Numbered from the stretch's first letter, positions 43,774-54,465 are shown. The stretch is DNA of 64,000 bases from Nannochloropsis oceanica (GCA_004519485.1 CP038113.1:268501-332500); one strand, 5' to 3'. Notes: generated by a model not told the origin, from the sequence alone. Numbers and translations: made by a program.

Positions 43774-44099
43774 TAATGGGGAGGTCCCCAACGATGATAT
43801 GGGGTCACGCGGCCGTTTATGAATGAAACGGTAAAGGAGGTGAAATATGGGGGCAATAGATTTGCGATGTGGATGTTGTGTGGAGGTAGTGTGCACGTGC
43901 AAGGCACAAAGCTTAATTGCAAAAGTAAAGCATAGATGAATGTGATAATGTTTATTATCAGATGTCGCAAGAAGAAATCAGCAACGAAAGCTAATGAGAT
44001 GACGAAAATAGTCTTATAATATTAAAGTTGCAATTCATTCATAAGATGCGTTACTTTTTTACTCGATCATTTCATTGTTGTATATACACGCCATTTACA
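43774..44099. other. Convergent intergenic region, RECQL4-like / proteasome-like
   Basis: Short A/T-rich shared 3' region. No gene is seen. Confidence 0.4.
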
Positions 44100-45101
44100 T
44101 CACCGCGGTGGCGTGGAACCGTCCGCCTGGTCTATACTCCTCCATTCTTCATCTTCAAGAACAGCAGCAAGGGCGGCTGGGATGCGCACTTCCATTCGCC
44201 GTCGGTGCGGGTCCCAAGCAACAATGAGTGGCGTGTAAGAAATCTCCTTTCCAATCACCACCATCGAAATGTCTTCCTCCACGCTCTGATGCTCCTCCTC
44301 TCGATCGCGGCCCTCACCCCCCCTCCCCTCTTCTTCGACAATAGTCATTAAGAGTGCACGCAGTACCATGGTAGCAAGTCGTCGCAAGCCCGGATGGCTG
44401 GCGCCTGGCTCACTGGCTTGCGGCTCCCCCAAACGCCCCAACAGGTAAGCACGTCCCTGTTCCGCACGGCGGCCAACTGCACAGGCGCGAAAAGATTCAA
44501 TTACACCTGCAGGACCCACTTTGAACAAAGAAGGCCCTCCTTGAGAGTCATACCCTGCCACAAGCAAATCCAACGCGTACGGCACGATGCGATGTCGCTC
44601 TGTGTCGTATACATCTTGCGCAAGCCGCGTCACCAGCCGGCCCACGCGCAAAGGAGACTCATGCACGTATCTATGCGCCAAACACTCATGCCGCGCAACT
44701 TCCACCAGAGCCAGTATATCAGTAGCCAAGCCTGTTCCAGCCACAGCTACGTGGGCGTCCCCGCGCCAGAGCCCTAAAGCGGCTTGCTGCGCTGCGGGTG
44801 CCTGTCGTCGCGACGTCCGTGGAGTCCAGCTGGCCAGCACGGCCAAATCTCCTCCCACAGCCCCGACTGCCGCACCACCTTTCTTCGAAGCCTCGAGGGC
44901 GTACTCCAGCTGGAGGACTCGACCTTTGGGGTCGTAAATGCGCGTAGAAAAGGCGTCATAAAAGACACTGGGTGCCGGGCCAGCAGGGCCGCTCGGTGCC
45001 GTGAGGGAAGCCATCGTTGTGCTTGGAAGGAGCAAGAGTGGGAAAATAAGAAGGAGGGCCCAGAGCAGGAACCCCTGCTGCCTTGAAAGAGGCGCTGCCA
45101 T
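44100..45101 (-). CDS. Divergent proteasome alpha-subunit paralogue (alpha6/PSMA1-like) with signal peptide
   Basis: Single-exon protein of 333 residues from the ATG at 45101. The N-terminus MAAPLSRQQG, then FLLWALLLIFPLLLLPST, is a strong signal peptide or anchor. It is followed by a proteasome alpha-type signature: FYDAFSTRIYDPKGRVLQLE, YALEASKKGGAAVGAVGGD. Further blocks are most like alpha6/PSMA1: ARHECLAHRYVHESPLRVGR, YALDLLVAGYDSQGGPSLF and ACAVGRRAEQGRAYLLGRL. The C-terminus (VVIGKEISYTPLIVAWDPHR) is also alpha-like, but an acidic insert precedes it. Cytosolic and nuclear alpha subunits have no signal peptide, so this copy should enter the secretory route or the periplastid space. Whether it assembles into a ring is unknown. 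Confidence 0.82.
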   Translation of the reverse strand: MAAPLSRQQGFLLWALLLIFPLLLLPSTTMASLTAPSGPAGPAPSVFYDAFSTRIYDPKGRVLQLEYALEASKKGGAAVGAVGGDLAVLASWTPRTSRRQAPAAQQAALGLWRGDAHVAVAGTGLATDILALVEVARHECLAHRYVHESPLRVGRLVTRLAQDVYDTERHRIVPYALDLLVAGYDSQGGPSLFKVGPAGVIESFRACAVGRRAEQGRAYLLGRLGEPQASEPGASHPGLRRLATMVLRALLMTIVEEEGRGGEGRDREEEHQSVEEDISMVVIGKEISYTPLIVAWDPHRRRMEVRIPAALAAVLEDEEWRSIDQADGSTPPR

Positions 45102-45502
45102 GTTAGGGGAGCGGACCCTGAGTTTGAAAAAGGGCCCTGTGTTGTATGTATTGGTTAGGGTTGGATTATTGAGACGAAACCTCCTCACCCCATCACCCTC
45201 CGCGCCCCTTCCTTTCTATGTTTGTGTTGTGTGCCAATAAGGCCGGGTTTTGATCTCTACAATGACCAGCCTCGACGACTGACGCTTACCAAAATACTGT
45301 TCTTCGAACTACTGCACGGGTGCTGTGTACACTCATCTTACTCACTGGAGCCGGGATGACAAACCGTTGCCTCGAAATTCGGCGACTACCACCGCGGCAG
45401 CAAGACATCCTTTTCCTTCACACAACCTTACATACATTCCATACACCTTCTCTTCTCCTCCAAAATAGGCTACAAAACAGCATTTTCCAGTGGTGGAGGT
45501 CC
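45102..45502. promoter_or_regulatory. Divergent intergenic region, proteasome-like / nucleoporin
   Basis: About 400 bases between divergent starts. The nucleoporin frame is open upstream of 45503, but that part lacks FG character and is not called. Confidence 0.4.
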
Positions 45503-48500
45503 ATGAGCTTCTTCTTTGGCGGAGGCGGGGCCGGCGGTGGCAAGGTGCAGCAACAACCACCCACGGGAAGCAGTCTCTTTGGTGGTGCTGTTGCTGCCCC
45601 GCAACCACCACAGACAGGAGGGACTTCATCTCAGCCGCAAGCACCTCAAACGACCAGCTTCAGCTTTGGAAGCAGTGCAGCACCGGCATCGGCATCAGTG
45701 CCAAGCACCGGCCAGTTTGGGTCAGCGCCGGCAGCAGCGGCACCACCAGCACCATCGCCTTGCCCAGCCCCTTCTCCAGGCGGCTTCTTCGGTGCCGCGT
45801 CATCGTCTCAGGAGCAACAGCCGCAGACACCGCAGCCTCATCAACCGCAACAATCCACGTTGTCAACTCTCGCCCCAGCAGCCCCAGCACCCGCGTCCTC
45901 TTCGTCCTTTTCCTTTGGCGGACTGGCCCCCGCGGCTGGAGCTGGAGCGACGACGTCTGCAACCGCCCCAGCGGCATGCAGCACTGCTGTGGCCACATCC
46001 AGCACTTCCGGTTCTGGAAATGACTCAAATCAGGCTGCTGTACCTCGACCGTCGGTCAAGGTAGACCTCAGGTCCCTTTTTAGTGATGCGCTGACTGATC
46101 CACGCCTGTTTTCGGACGAGGAGGTGAGCGAGCAGCTCGACCTGCTTCTGGAGCCTGGAGGCCCTTCAGCCAGTGCCAGTGAGGCCTTGAAATGCGCGTT
46201 AAAAAGTTTATCATTTAGGGAACGGGTTGTCGCCTCATTGGAAGAAAATTCGGCTCTACATTTTTATGGCGTGGCGACCGAGCAGACGGGCAAGGACTTC
46301 GATAGCTTTGCCAAGGGGCAGAAGGGAATGTGTCTGCTGCATGGATGGGACCCGAAGAGAGAAGCGAGTGATTTGCAAGGGAAAGTGGATTTGGTGGAGG
46401 GCGTGAAGGGTCTATCGAGATACTTGCGTTTGACGGAAGAGAGGGCGATGCAGGTGTTGTTTTTGTATTTAAAAGACCAGGTACGACTGGGGCTTCTTGG
46501 AGAAATGGATTCACGGGAATACGCCAGCTTGGCATTGCACGACCGCGTCCGACGCTTCTACCATAATCAACGGGTATTTTTCTTGAAGAACATGCAAGAA
46601 TTTCTGCGGATTGACCTGGATCCTGATTACTTCCAACCTGAGCTCCGACACGAGGTGCAGCAGTTGCTTGACGGCCTCAGCCAGGCAGGCGCTGGCGCAT
46701 CCTCCTTCGTGGACCGCCTCCTGGGTGCTTTTAGATCATTATGCCACGACATGCCACCACATGCGCAAGAGCTTAGCAGGGCCTATCCGGGAACTACGGC
46801 CACACGACAAGGGCGCTCCCCACCGACTTGGGAAAAAGTGCGGCAGGAATGGGTTGAGCAAAATGTGGTGGAACAAGGGGAGATCTTGACACTGCTGCTC
46901 CTGGTCTTAGCACAACGGGTCTCATTGGGCTTTGGATCGTGGTGCCAGCTGCTTGATTTGTGGAGGGATCTGCGGATGGGGGAGCTAACCCCCGAGAAAG
47001 CTTACCTCATTGCAGAGGACGCTACCACCTTGCGGAGGGCAAGGCGAGTATCAGGGTTGATGACGCTGGTGGCCATCCAAGGACTACAGCTTGGTTCGCT
47101 CGCCTTGCCCTCCGCAGTAGGAGGGATCGGAGGGGAGGAGCATCCGTTTGCGGCCGAGTTGATGCAGCTGCCCAAGGGAGGAGCTGTGCAAATTGAAGAG
47201 CTATTTTATGCGATGCGGGACCCTGCTCGGGCCGAGGATTACCTCGCAGCACCCGAGCTCATTTCGGTCATTCTTCTCTTCTTCACCTGCTTTTTGCATC
47301 TATCTGGCCCCGGGTTGCGGTCACAATTGTCGCCTGACCTTAAACGTCGCTTCTGGGATCGAGCAGCCGAGCTGCAGGCTTACGTGACTCAACGAGCAGC
47401 ACAAGCACATCTAGCAGAGCTGGTTGCTACCCTCCTTTCGGACGACGAAGGAGCTGCAGCAGCAGCAGTGGCAATGACGGCGACACCAGATACCGGTGGA
47501 TCAGTTTTAGATCAATGGGCCCGATTGGGTTTTCATTCGGTGTTGCGACGGGAGGCCGATTGTTTACGGCCGGGATTGTCTCGACCAGAAGTTGAAGCTT
47601 TGCAGGTCCCTCTCTCCGATGCAGTCAACGCGCTGGTTGCTGCATGCTACGCAGGCCTCCCCCAGGGCCCCCCACCCCTGCATAACCAATCTATGACAAC
47701 CAAGAAGGTGGAGTATTTCGTCTTTTTGGTTGCGACAATATATCACGGTCACTCTCCCTTGGCGTACTGCTTTTGGGAGGCATCGGGGCTAGCAGCAGGG
47801 CTACAGCTCGAGGCCGTCGAGGATGCCTCAGGCATGCAGCTGTCCAGCATGGATGGACGAAATGAAAACGCAGGCCATCCTCTTGAATTTCTAGCGACAG
47901 AAGCACGAGAACGACACCCATTGTTATATTTTCATTTGGTCGCTTCCATGGCTTGTGATGCCGCCACCGCGACTTGGGTAGCGGTCGAGCTCAGTCGAGC
48001 CCCACTCAGTACCCAAGCGTATGATGAGCGAGTCTTGGAGCACTTGGGCGAACGCAGTTATCGCGTGCAGCAGGAGTCGTCATTTTTCGATCCAGAAACG
48101 GGGGTTTTGGTGCCACCGGGCACGCAGGGAGAGCTGGTACAGGAGGCACCGGGAAGGGTCCCAAGGCTTATGAGGTGGGATATGTCTCTGTGGGCAGCGG
48201 TTGTGCATCAGTTGGAGGACTTTGCCGGATTTGTGGCGAGGTGTCACTTGTTGCCAATGGTGGATACTTTGGAGGGGCTGCGGAGGAAGGCGATGGCGGG
48301 GGAGGGGCTGCAGGAGCTGGGGTTTAATACAGTGGTGGATCGGTGCCCTTCATTGTTTGTGTACGGCCCTTGTCCTGCTCGGACTGAGGATGTTGTCAGA
48401 GAGCTGTTAAGGCGGGGAGCTTGGGGTATGGTACGTTATATTTTGCGGCGTGTGGAGATGGTCTTGGATCAGTTTTCCCTCTTGCTGGGCCTTGAGCAGC

Positions 48501-51500
48501 GACAGCAGCAGCAGCAAGCTCGTCGCAGAGCTGCGGGAGGCAGTGACGATCCAGCACCGCTTTCCCTGCTGGACGTACTGACAGAGGCAGATGGTGTTTC
48601 TACCGTCGGCATGGCCCCGTTAGCGCACCGCCTGCCCGCTCGTTTGTTCGATGTTGTACGGGTGGCTTCGGAGGCCTTGACCGGGCGCAATGAAGAAACA
48701 GATGTAGAAGCATTGGTCGATTTGCAGGTTTCAGCACTCTCGCTTCTAGGGCGACTGGTGCGAACCAATTCTCCCTTGCCCTGGCGCGCGGAAGCCGTGC
48801 GGACGTTAGTTATGGAGGTGGGGGACGTGACAGGAGGTCAGGAAAGGGTGCCGGTGATTGTGTGGGTGGGGTTGCGGTCGATGGAGGCAGAGCGAACGTT
48901 GAATCAGTACAGAATTACACGAGTCGTGTTGCTGCTCATGCATAGCTTGGTAGAGAGTGCCTGCGATGTTAATTGGGAGGGGAAGGAAATGGTGCTCCCC
49001 TCTGGATTAAGTGATGACTTTGTCACCCGTCTCGTGGATTTTTCTACCAAAGTCTTGCTCTTTCTTGAGGCGTGGACATTCACTCGTAGCCTTGACCGAT
49101 GGTTACTAGCCTTGACGTGCCTGGATCTTTTGGCGATCTATTCCTCGACGCCCTTTGCTGCTCCTGCTGGGGTTCTTGCCCACGAGAGTACATGGGGTTT
49201 GGAAAATCATCGGCAGTCGCTTTTGCGACGTTTCCGACAGGACGGAGCGCTGATGCGCATGTTGCTGCGGTGTGCCGAGTACTTGCCAGGTTCAGCTTTG
49301 CGCGACATGTTAAAAACACGGACAAAGCGGAAGATGCCCCACAGGTTTTTGGATGAACTCCATTCGGACGGGGCGGAGTCGCCAGAGGGTGCACAAGGCT
49401 TGTTTGTTGCACGTGATGGGATCTTGCCTTTGGCTTTTGATCGTAAGGGTCTGGGAAGCACGGCGTCCAGAGAGGAAATGGCGGTCCTGCAACGGCTTGG
49501 CACTGCTTCTTTGAAGATGCTCTCCTGCGTCATTAAGCACTACTTAGCCTCACCAACACCTACTGCCTCTGCAGAGACTCCTCACCTTTTCGACGCAGCC
49601 GGTCCCGGGGCTTTAGAGATGATAATGCAAGGTGCTGACATAGCTTTTTGGGGCTCACAAAGTCAAGACCAGTCGCCTCAATCCTTCTTCAACCACGCTG
49701 GAGGCAGAAGACGACCTTTCGTCACGCACATAACCCTCATTGCTAGCCTGGTGACCTACGGTGAGGGAGAAGCAGCTGGGGGCGCGGCCGGTATCCATTT
49801 AAGTATCTCAGCGATGGAATTGCTCGGTCTTGTAGTCCGATATCTACAGCGCAACTGTCGCTTACGACAGAAGGAGCTAATGGCAGACTTGCCTGACTGG
49901 CCTCGTAATTTACCTTACCCTTTTCCTCCCGGGGTAATGGAAGACATTTTGTCTGTCACGGACGCGCGTGGATTCCGTCAGGGGCTGTTTGCGGCATTGG
50001 CTCGAGCGAGTACCTCTGGGGGAGTATTGGTAGCAATGCTTGATTTGCTCGTAGACGTAACGAGGCTACAGCCTTCTCTGGCTAAGCACTTGGTTTTCTT
50101 TCGACCCCGACCTGCGGGTAGTAGCAGCAGTAACAGCAGGAGCAATAGTAATGAAAAAGGGAAGAGAGGGGCGGATCAACGCTTGGAGGAGGTCTTGCTT
50201 GCTATCTTGCACAAGGCACAGGGGCTTGTTCAGACTGATTTGGACCGGGAGTGCCAACGACGGGGCGGAAAAGGAAGGAGGACACGCATGCGAGAGATGA
50301 GGGAGGGGGAATCCGGAATGTTGGTGCTGGCCTCGGCGTTGCGCTTTTTGTGTGTGTGCTTGCGCCGCGCCACACCTGCGAGGCGACTGGAGCTGGTCTC
50401 GCTGTTGGACCCGGCGGTGTGGGGAGTATTAGAGTGGGCTGTCCAGAATGTGATTTTAGAAGAAGCCTCAGAGGTGAAGGTAGCAGAGGTGCTGACTCAC
50501 TGCCACCGACTGTCGGTCCACCGTTTTGTGCTGGAGATTCTCTCGCTTCTGACCACCGTCATGATTGATACCTCAGAACAACAACAGCAGCAGGGAGGGG
50601 GAGGTCGGGCGCTATCCCTTCGAAACTTGGAAATGGCTGTCCCCAAGCTGATCAAGGCGCTGCTTGGTGGACCCCACATGTCGGCGCTACTGAATCAGTA
50701 TCTGACGGCCAGCTTTCGACCTGAATTTGTTGAGGATCTAAGCGGACGCGCGGCTGGTCCACAGGGTGAGATTCCGTTGACTCGGTTCCGTCTGCCGGAT
50801 TGGGAGGTGATGCTTACTGATAGTAATCCATCGCGTTATGGTTCGGAAGGTTTTTTCTTTGATTTGCCTGCGGTGGTCCGGCTCCTACACGCGACACGGG
50901 TAGGCGCGGAGATGGGCGAGGAAAAGCGGGTGGACGTCGAACGAGCGGTGCGTCTTTTGAATCAGTATTATTCCATCTCGGCGGCGCAGCACATGGTCAA
51001 TAAGGCCTGTAAGGGGCTGCTGATGGTCCTTCTTGGGCATATGCGGCCGGATATGGGTCACTCAGAGGCATGGAATGGCAGCGTTAACGTCGACAGTGTC
51101 GCGCACACCACCCTGCATATACTTATAGGGGACGAAGAAAGGTTACGTTGTGGAATGAGCGCTTTTGAGGGTCCTGGTAGGGAGAGCAGCAGCAGCAGCA
51201 GCGGTGGCACTAGGAATAGTAGTAGGAACGATGATCCAACTAAGGAGGCAGCGCGACGATGGAGAGCGGATAGTGTAGACGTGGCGCGGAAGATGCGTCA
51301 GCCCATGTTAGAGTTGATGTTGACCATTGTTGATAGGTATGCGCCTGACTTAACGGAAGAGATAGTGAATGATATCCTTCGAACCGTGCAACAGAGTTTT
51401 CAGGAGTGCAAGACAGAGAATGCTTTCTTGGAAGTTGGCGTTGTTGTTGGATCAAGCAGCAGTAGGTGCAGCAGCGAGCTGTCATTGTTGGATCTGCGCC

Positions 51501-54073
51501 AATGCCTTCTGACAACTAGCTTGATTTTATTGCAAATTCACCCGCTTGATGGCACTGGTTATATAGTGAGTGGCCAGTCTCAGCTGGAAGGAATTTTGGC
51601 TTACACCATTGGGAGCCTTTCATCGCTTGACACGCTTCTTGTCGAGGGATCGCAAGAGCCTATGGCACCTACTTGTCGATCGGAGCGCTTGGATGCTGTA
51701 TTGCGCACAGCGGTTGCTTTGCTGAGCACGCTTTTGATGCCTCGGACGCACGAGCCGGATGTGCCTATGCCCGCTCTATCGGGAGGGGATGAAGAAAAGC
51801 AAAATCAAATGCAGGACTTGCATCAACAGCAGGAGGAAGCCGAAACCGTCATTTTGCGGAAATTCCGAGAGCATCGTATTTTGTCTTCTCTCTTAAGGCA
51901 CTGGACCGCGGCATCTAGAGTAGCAGCAACTGCTTTTGCCGCCCTCCATGACTACACCACCGTCTCTGGCCACGCCGCGCGATCGACTGCTGCTCAAGAG
52001 GCTCTTTTAGATAAATCTGTACACGTCGCAGTGAAACGCCTAAGAACTTTGTTGCGGTTCTTGGAGGCGGCTGCATTTACGTCGAAGGAGTTTTGCAGGG
52101 AGCTCCTGCAGGCAGGATGGGTGACTTTATTGATGGAGGATCCGGTGGTGGCGTGTTTGGTCCGGGCAGTGGAAGGTGGTGCCCACGGGATGGGGATGGA
52201 GCAATTGCTGTATCGACGAGGCTATCGAGCAGATGGGGAGGAATCTCCTTATTACGCCCTGTGGCGGGGTTTGGTTCGTCTCATGGCGCGATTGTTGCAC
52301 TCCCTGACACCACCGAATCTGGGGTACGAGGCTGTGTTGGCGTTACATCTGGACGAACGAGATCCGTCCCTTGCGTATGCTAATCCCTTAACACCGGACG
52401 AGGCAACGGTCGTGCGTGAGGTTGCGGGATTCTGGCGACGCCTCAGTCCCCTCCTCCTCTGGCCGTTGGGGGAGGACAAGGTGTTGACGCTCGGTCTTCT
52501 GCGGGAGGCACAGAGTGTGTTGGCATTAGCACGAGAAATGGCTGTTCATGGATACACATGGCGCGTGGCTGAACCCGCGCGAGCCGAGGAGTTGCGGACG
52601 CTGATTAAGGGGATGGTGGTGAGAACATCGTTGGTGTTGGGTCAGGTTCAAAGTATGGCGGGGAATGACGGAGGTACACCGGTGTTGTCGGTGTTGAGGG
52701 AGGCGTTTGCACCTGTCTCGCCGGAGGAGGCTCGACAGTATCGATCGTGGGAGGAGGGACAGTGGGAGACAGAGGACAACGGTAACGGGAAGAGCACGTC
52801 ATTGACCGGCGTGGGTGGGTTGGAGGAGAAGGTGAGCGACATGTTGATAGCTATTTTGGGTTCGGCCTTGGGGTTCTTGCGTTACACCGGCCCATTACGG
52901 CTACCGAAGCACATTCCCTTGACACCCGAAGAAGCAGCGCAAGTGATTTTGGCGGAAGGAACTCGGGTTTGGTATCGCAGAGATGGTTCCCAAGGGCTGG
53001 AAGAAGGGATTGTTCAACGGCGTGTCCGCGAGTTTCACCCGCAGGAGGCTTGTCGGATGGGGACCTATGATCTAGTACGACGTCGAGATAATCGTGTGGA
53101 GACTGGAGTGCGACCAGAACGGGTTGCCATTATGGAGGACCGACAGCAGGATCAGGACCAGGCACAAGACTTTGATTTTGACTTGCTCGACTCTGGTACG
53201 GTCGTGCCTTCCTTCAATAATGGGAGACTTTCAGGGGCGCATTTGCTGGTGCTGGCCCGGTATGCCCTCGACTCTCTTCGTCGGCTTCCGACAGAAGAAG
53301 AGGCAGATAGCAGTGGGGAGGAAATGGGGCAAAAGACGCGCGCGGTTCGGGAGGAGCAGGAGGGTCATTGTACCAATTTGTTGATCCATGCCCTTTACTT
53401 GTTGCTGGTGGCCTCCCGCTCTTTTCTTCGGGCACGAGGTGGACTCATTCAGAATAAGGAGAGGGTGTTGCCTCGCTTTATGACGGCCCTTATGGACGTG
53501 CTCTGGGATGCTACTGAGTGGCGTCATGGCCGATACCGAGCTGAATATGGGACCTACGACACCACAGGAGGTGATGGAGGAGGAAGTAATACTTACACGC
53601 AGGGCTCTTCCTCATTCCTCCACCATCATCATGCACCGCTTCATGACATATTTGCGAGCGTCAGCGAGTCGGATAGTGCGGAGGAACGATTAGTGAATCT
53701 GCGAGAGCGGATTGATCAGTTGGTGGGGAAGATCAGGGCAGGACAAGAGCTGGAGGCCGGGGAATTGCAAGCTGTGCTGTTGTCATGCTACCGGTGCATG
53801 AAGAGCTTGCCGTCAGGTCTGCCAGCTTGGCTTGTGGCGGAGGCTGGGCAGCATGGTTATGAGGTGGGTTTGGGAGACTACGCTGCGGCATTACGGGCGT
53901 CGAGTCAGGATCCGAAATTGACACGAATGGTGGATTTGCTTGATGATATGATTGAGACGGTGGGGTTACCAAAGCTGTTGCAGGAGCTGAATCGCAAAGC
54001 ATGTGCTGCAGGAAGAGCAAAAGGAGAGGGAGGAATAGGGCTGGGAACATCCTGTCTCATGATGCCGGAGTAA
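45503..54073 (+). CDS. Giant scaffold nucleoporin (Nup188/Nup205 family) with N-terminal FG repeats
   Basis: Single-exon protein of 2,856 residues, the largest gene here. The first 180 residues are Pro/Ala/Ser/Gln-rich with FG repeats: MSFFFGGGG, SSLFGG, SFSFGSS, GQFGSAP, GGFFGA and SFSFGGLAP. From about 190 it becomes a continuous alpha-solenoid. Early segments (VDLRSLFSDALTDPRLFSDE, FYHNQRVFFLKNMQEFLRID) recall the N-terminus of Nup188/Nup205, inner-ring scaffold proteins of the nuclear pore. Near residue 2485 a compact beta segment (EGTRVWYRRDGSQGLEEGIV) looks SH3- or Tudor-like. Nup188 vs Nup205 is not resolved. Scaffold family members normally lack FG repeats, so the head is unusual. The ATG at 45503 was chosen because the FG region starts there; an in-frame ATG also exists at 45356. 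Confidence 0.8.
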   Translation: MSFFFGGGGAGGGKVQQQPPTGSSLFGGAVAAPQPPQTGGTSSQPQAPQTTSFSFGSSAAPASASVPSTGQFGSAPAAAAPPAPSPCPAPSPGGFFGAASSSQEQQPQTPQPHQPQQSTLSTLAPAAPAPASSSSFSFGGLAPAAGAGATTSATAPAACSTAVATSSTSGSGNDSNQAAVPRPSVKVDLRSLFSDALTDPRLFSDEEVSEQLDLLLEPGGPSASASEALKCALKSLSFRERVVASLEENSALHFYGVATEQTGKDFDSFAKGQKGMCLLHGWDPKREASDLQGKVDLVEGVKGLSRYLRLTEERAMQVLFLYLKDQVRLGLLGEMDSREYASLALHDRVRRFYHNQRVFFLKNMQEFLRIDLDPDYFQPELRHEVQQLLDGLSQAGAGASSFVDRLLGAFRSLCHDMPPHAQELSRAYPGTTATRQGRSPPTWEKVRQEWVEQNVVEQGEILTLLLLVLAQRVSLGFGSWCQLLDLWRDLRMGELTPEKAYLIAEDATTLRRARRVSGLMTLVAIQGLQLGSLALPSAVGGIGGEEHPFAAELMQLPKGGAVQIEELFYAMRDPARAEDYLAAPELISVILLFFTCFLHLSGPGLRSQLSPDLKRRFWDRAAELQAYVTQRAAQAHLAELVATLLSDDEGAAAAAVAMTATPDTGGSVLDQWARLGFHSVLRREADCLRPGLSRPEVEALQVPLSDAVNALVAACYAGLPQGPPPLHNQSMTTKKVEYFVFLVATIYHGHSPLAYCFWEASGLAAGLQLEAVEDASGMQLSSMDGRNENAGHPLEFLATEARERHPLLYFHLVASMACDAATATWVAVELSRAPLSTQAYDERVLEHLGERSYRVQQESSFFDPETGVLVPPGTQGELVQEAPGRVPRLMRWDMSLWAAVVHQLEDFAGFVARCHLLPMVDTLEGLRRKAMAGEGLQELGFNTVVDRCPSLFVYGPCPARTEDVVRELLRRGAWGMVRYILRRVEMVLDQFSLLLGLEQRQQQQQARRRAAGGSDDPAPLSLLDVLTEADGVSTVGMAPLAHRLPARLFDVVRVASEALTGRNEETDVEALVDLQVSALSLLGRLVRTNSPLPWRAEAVRTLVMEVGDVTGGQERVPVIVWVGLRSMEAERTLNQYRITRVVLLLMHSLVESACDVNWEGKEMVLPSGLSDDFVTRLVDFSTKVLLFLEAWTFTRSLDRWLLALTCLDLLAIYSSTPFAAPAGVLAHESTWGLENHRQSLLRRFRQDGALMRMLLRCAEYLPGSALRDMLKTRTKRKMPHRFLDELHSDGAESPEGAQGLFVARDGILPLAFDRKGLGSTASREEMAVLQRLGTASLKMLSCVIKHYLASPTPTASAETPHLFDAAGPGALEMIMQGADIAFWGSQSQDQSPQSFFNHAGGRRRPFVTHITLIASLVTYGEGEAAGGAAGIHLSISAMELLGLVVRYLQRNCRLRQKELMADLPDWPRNLPYPFPPGVMEDILSVTDARGFRQGLFAALARASTSGGVLVAMLDLLVDVTRLQPSLAKHLVFFRPRPAGSSSSNSRSNSNEKGKRGADQRLEEVLLAILHKAQGLVQTDLDRECQRRGGKGRRTRMREMREGESGMLVLASALRFLCVCLRRATPARRLELVSLLDPAVWGVLEWAVQNVILEEASEVKVAEVLTHCHRLSVHRFVLEILSLLTTVMIDTSEQQQQQGGGGRALSLRNLEMAVPKLIKALLGGPHMSALLNQYLTASFRPEFVEDLSGRAAGPQGEIPLTRFRLPDWEVMLTDSNPSRYGSEGFFFDLPAVVRLLHATRVGAEMGEEKRVDVERAVRLLNQYYSISAAQHMVNKACKGLLMVLLGHMRPDMGHSEAWNGSVNVDSVAHTTLHILIGDEERLRCGMSAFEGPGRESSSSSSGGTRNSSRNDDPTKEAARRWRADSVDVARKMRQPMLELMLTIVDRYAPDLTEEIVNDILRTVQQSFQECKTENAFLEVGVVVGSSSSRCSSELSLLDLRQCLLTTSLILLQIHPLDGTGYIVSGQSQLEGILAYTIGSLSSLDTLLVEGSQEPMAPTCRSERLDAVLRTAVALLSTLLMPRTHEPDVPMPALSGGDEEKQNQMQDLHQQQEEAETVILRKFREHRILSSLLRHWTAASRVAATAFAALHDYTTVSGHAARSTAAQEALLDKSVHVAVKRLRTLLRFLEAAAFTSKEFCRELLQAGWVTLLMEDPVVACLVRAVEGGAHGMGMEQLLYRRGYRADGEESPYYALWRGLVRLMARLLHSLTPPNLGYEAVLALHLDERDPSLAYANPLTPDEATVVREVAGFWRRLSPLLLWPLGEDKVLTLGLLREAQSVLALAREMAVHGYTWRVAEPARAEELRTLIKGMVVRTSLVLGQVQSMAGNDGGTPVLSVLREAFAPVSPEEARQYRSWEEGQWETEDNGNGKSTSLTGVGGLEEKVSDMLIAILGSALGFLRYTGPLRLPKHIPLTPEEAAQVILAEGTRVWYRRDGSQGLEEGIVQRRVREFHPQEACRMGTYDLVRRRDNRVETGVRPERVAIMEDRQQDQDQAQDFDFDLLDSGTVVPSFNNGRLSGAHLLVLARYALDSLRRLPTEEEADSSGEEMGQKTRAVREEQEGHCTNLLIHALYLLLVASRSFLRARGGLIQNKERVLPRFMTALMDVLWDATEWRHGRYRAEYGTYDTTGGDGGGSNTYTQGSSSFLHHHHAPLHDIFASVSESDSAEERLVNLRERIDQLVGKIRAGQELEAGELQAVLLSCYRCMKSLPSGLPAWLVAEAGQHGYEVGLGDYAAALRASSQDPKLTRMVDLLDDMIETVGLPKLLQELNRKACAAGRAKGEGGIGLGTSCLMMPE

Positions 54074-54465
54074 AGGGATAAGGGGGGCAGGTAAACGCAG
54101 AAAGACAAATTGATATGAAATTGGAGAAAAAAAATAAAAGTACAAAAGAGGACCAGAGAACTATTCATGACAGTCACGCTGGTGTGGTGCTATTAGTGCT
54201 TTGCTTTCGGAAATTGTGAGGGCATTTTCACTCCATGCTTAACTTTTCTCTTTCTCTCTCACCATCCCTGTCATGTTTCCTTCTTCCTTCTTGGCCTTTA
54301 GGACAGTCTGTCATTCAATCCACACATACTCGTGGGCATATTTTTGCACTTTATCAATTAAGTGTACCCATCTCTTCTTCATTTCCTTGCTGAATTTCAC
54401 TGTGCGCCGTTTTATTTGGCTCGAGGACAATTATCTCCCTCCTCTCCCTCTTCAAACAGCGCTCC
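54074..54465. other. Convergent intergenic region, nucleoporin / hypothetical
   Basis: A/T-rich shared 3' region with an A-run at 54124-54140. No gene is seen. Confidence 0.4.

Noticed and set aside
44987-45188. Longer start of the proteasome-like protein at 45188
   Set aside because: That codon is GTG. The first ATG at 45101 places the hydrophobic core at the N-terminus.
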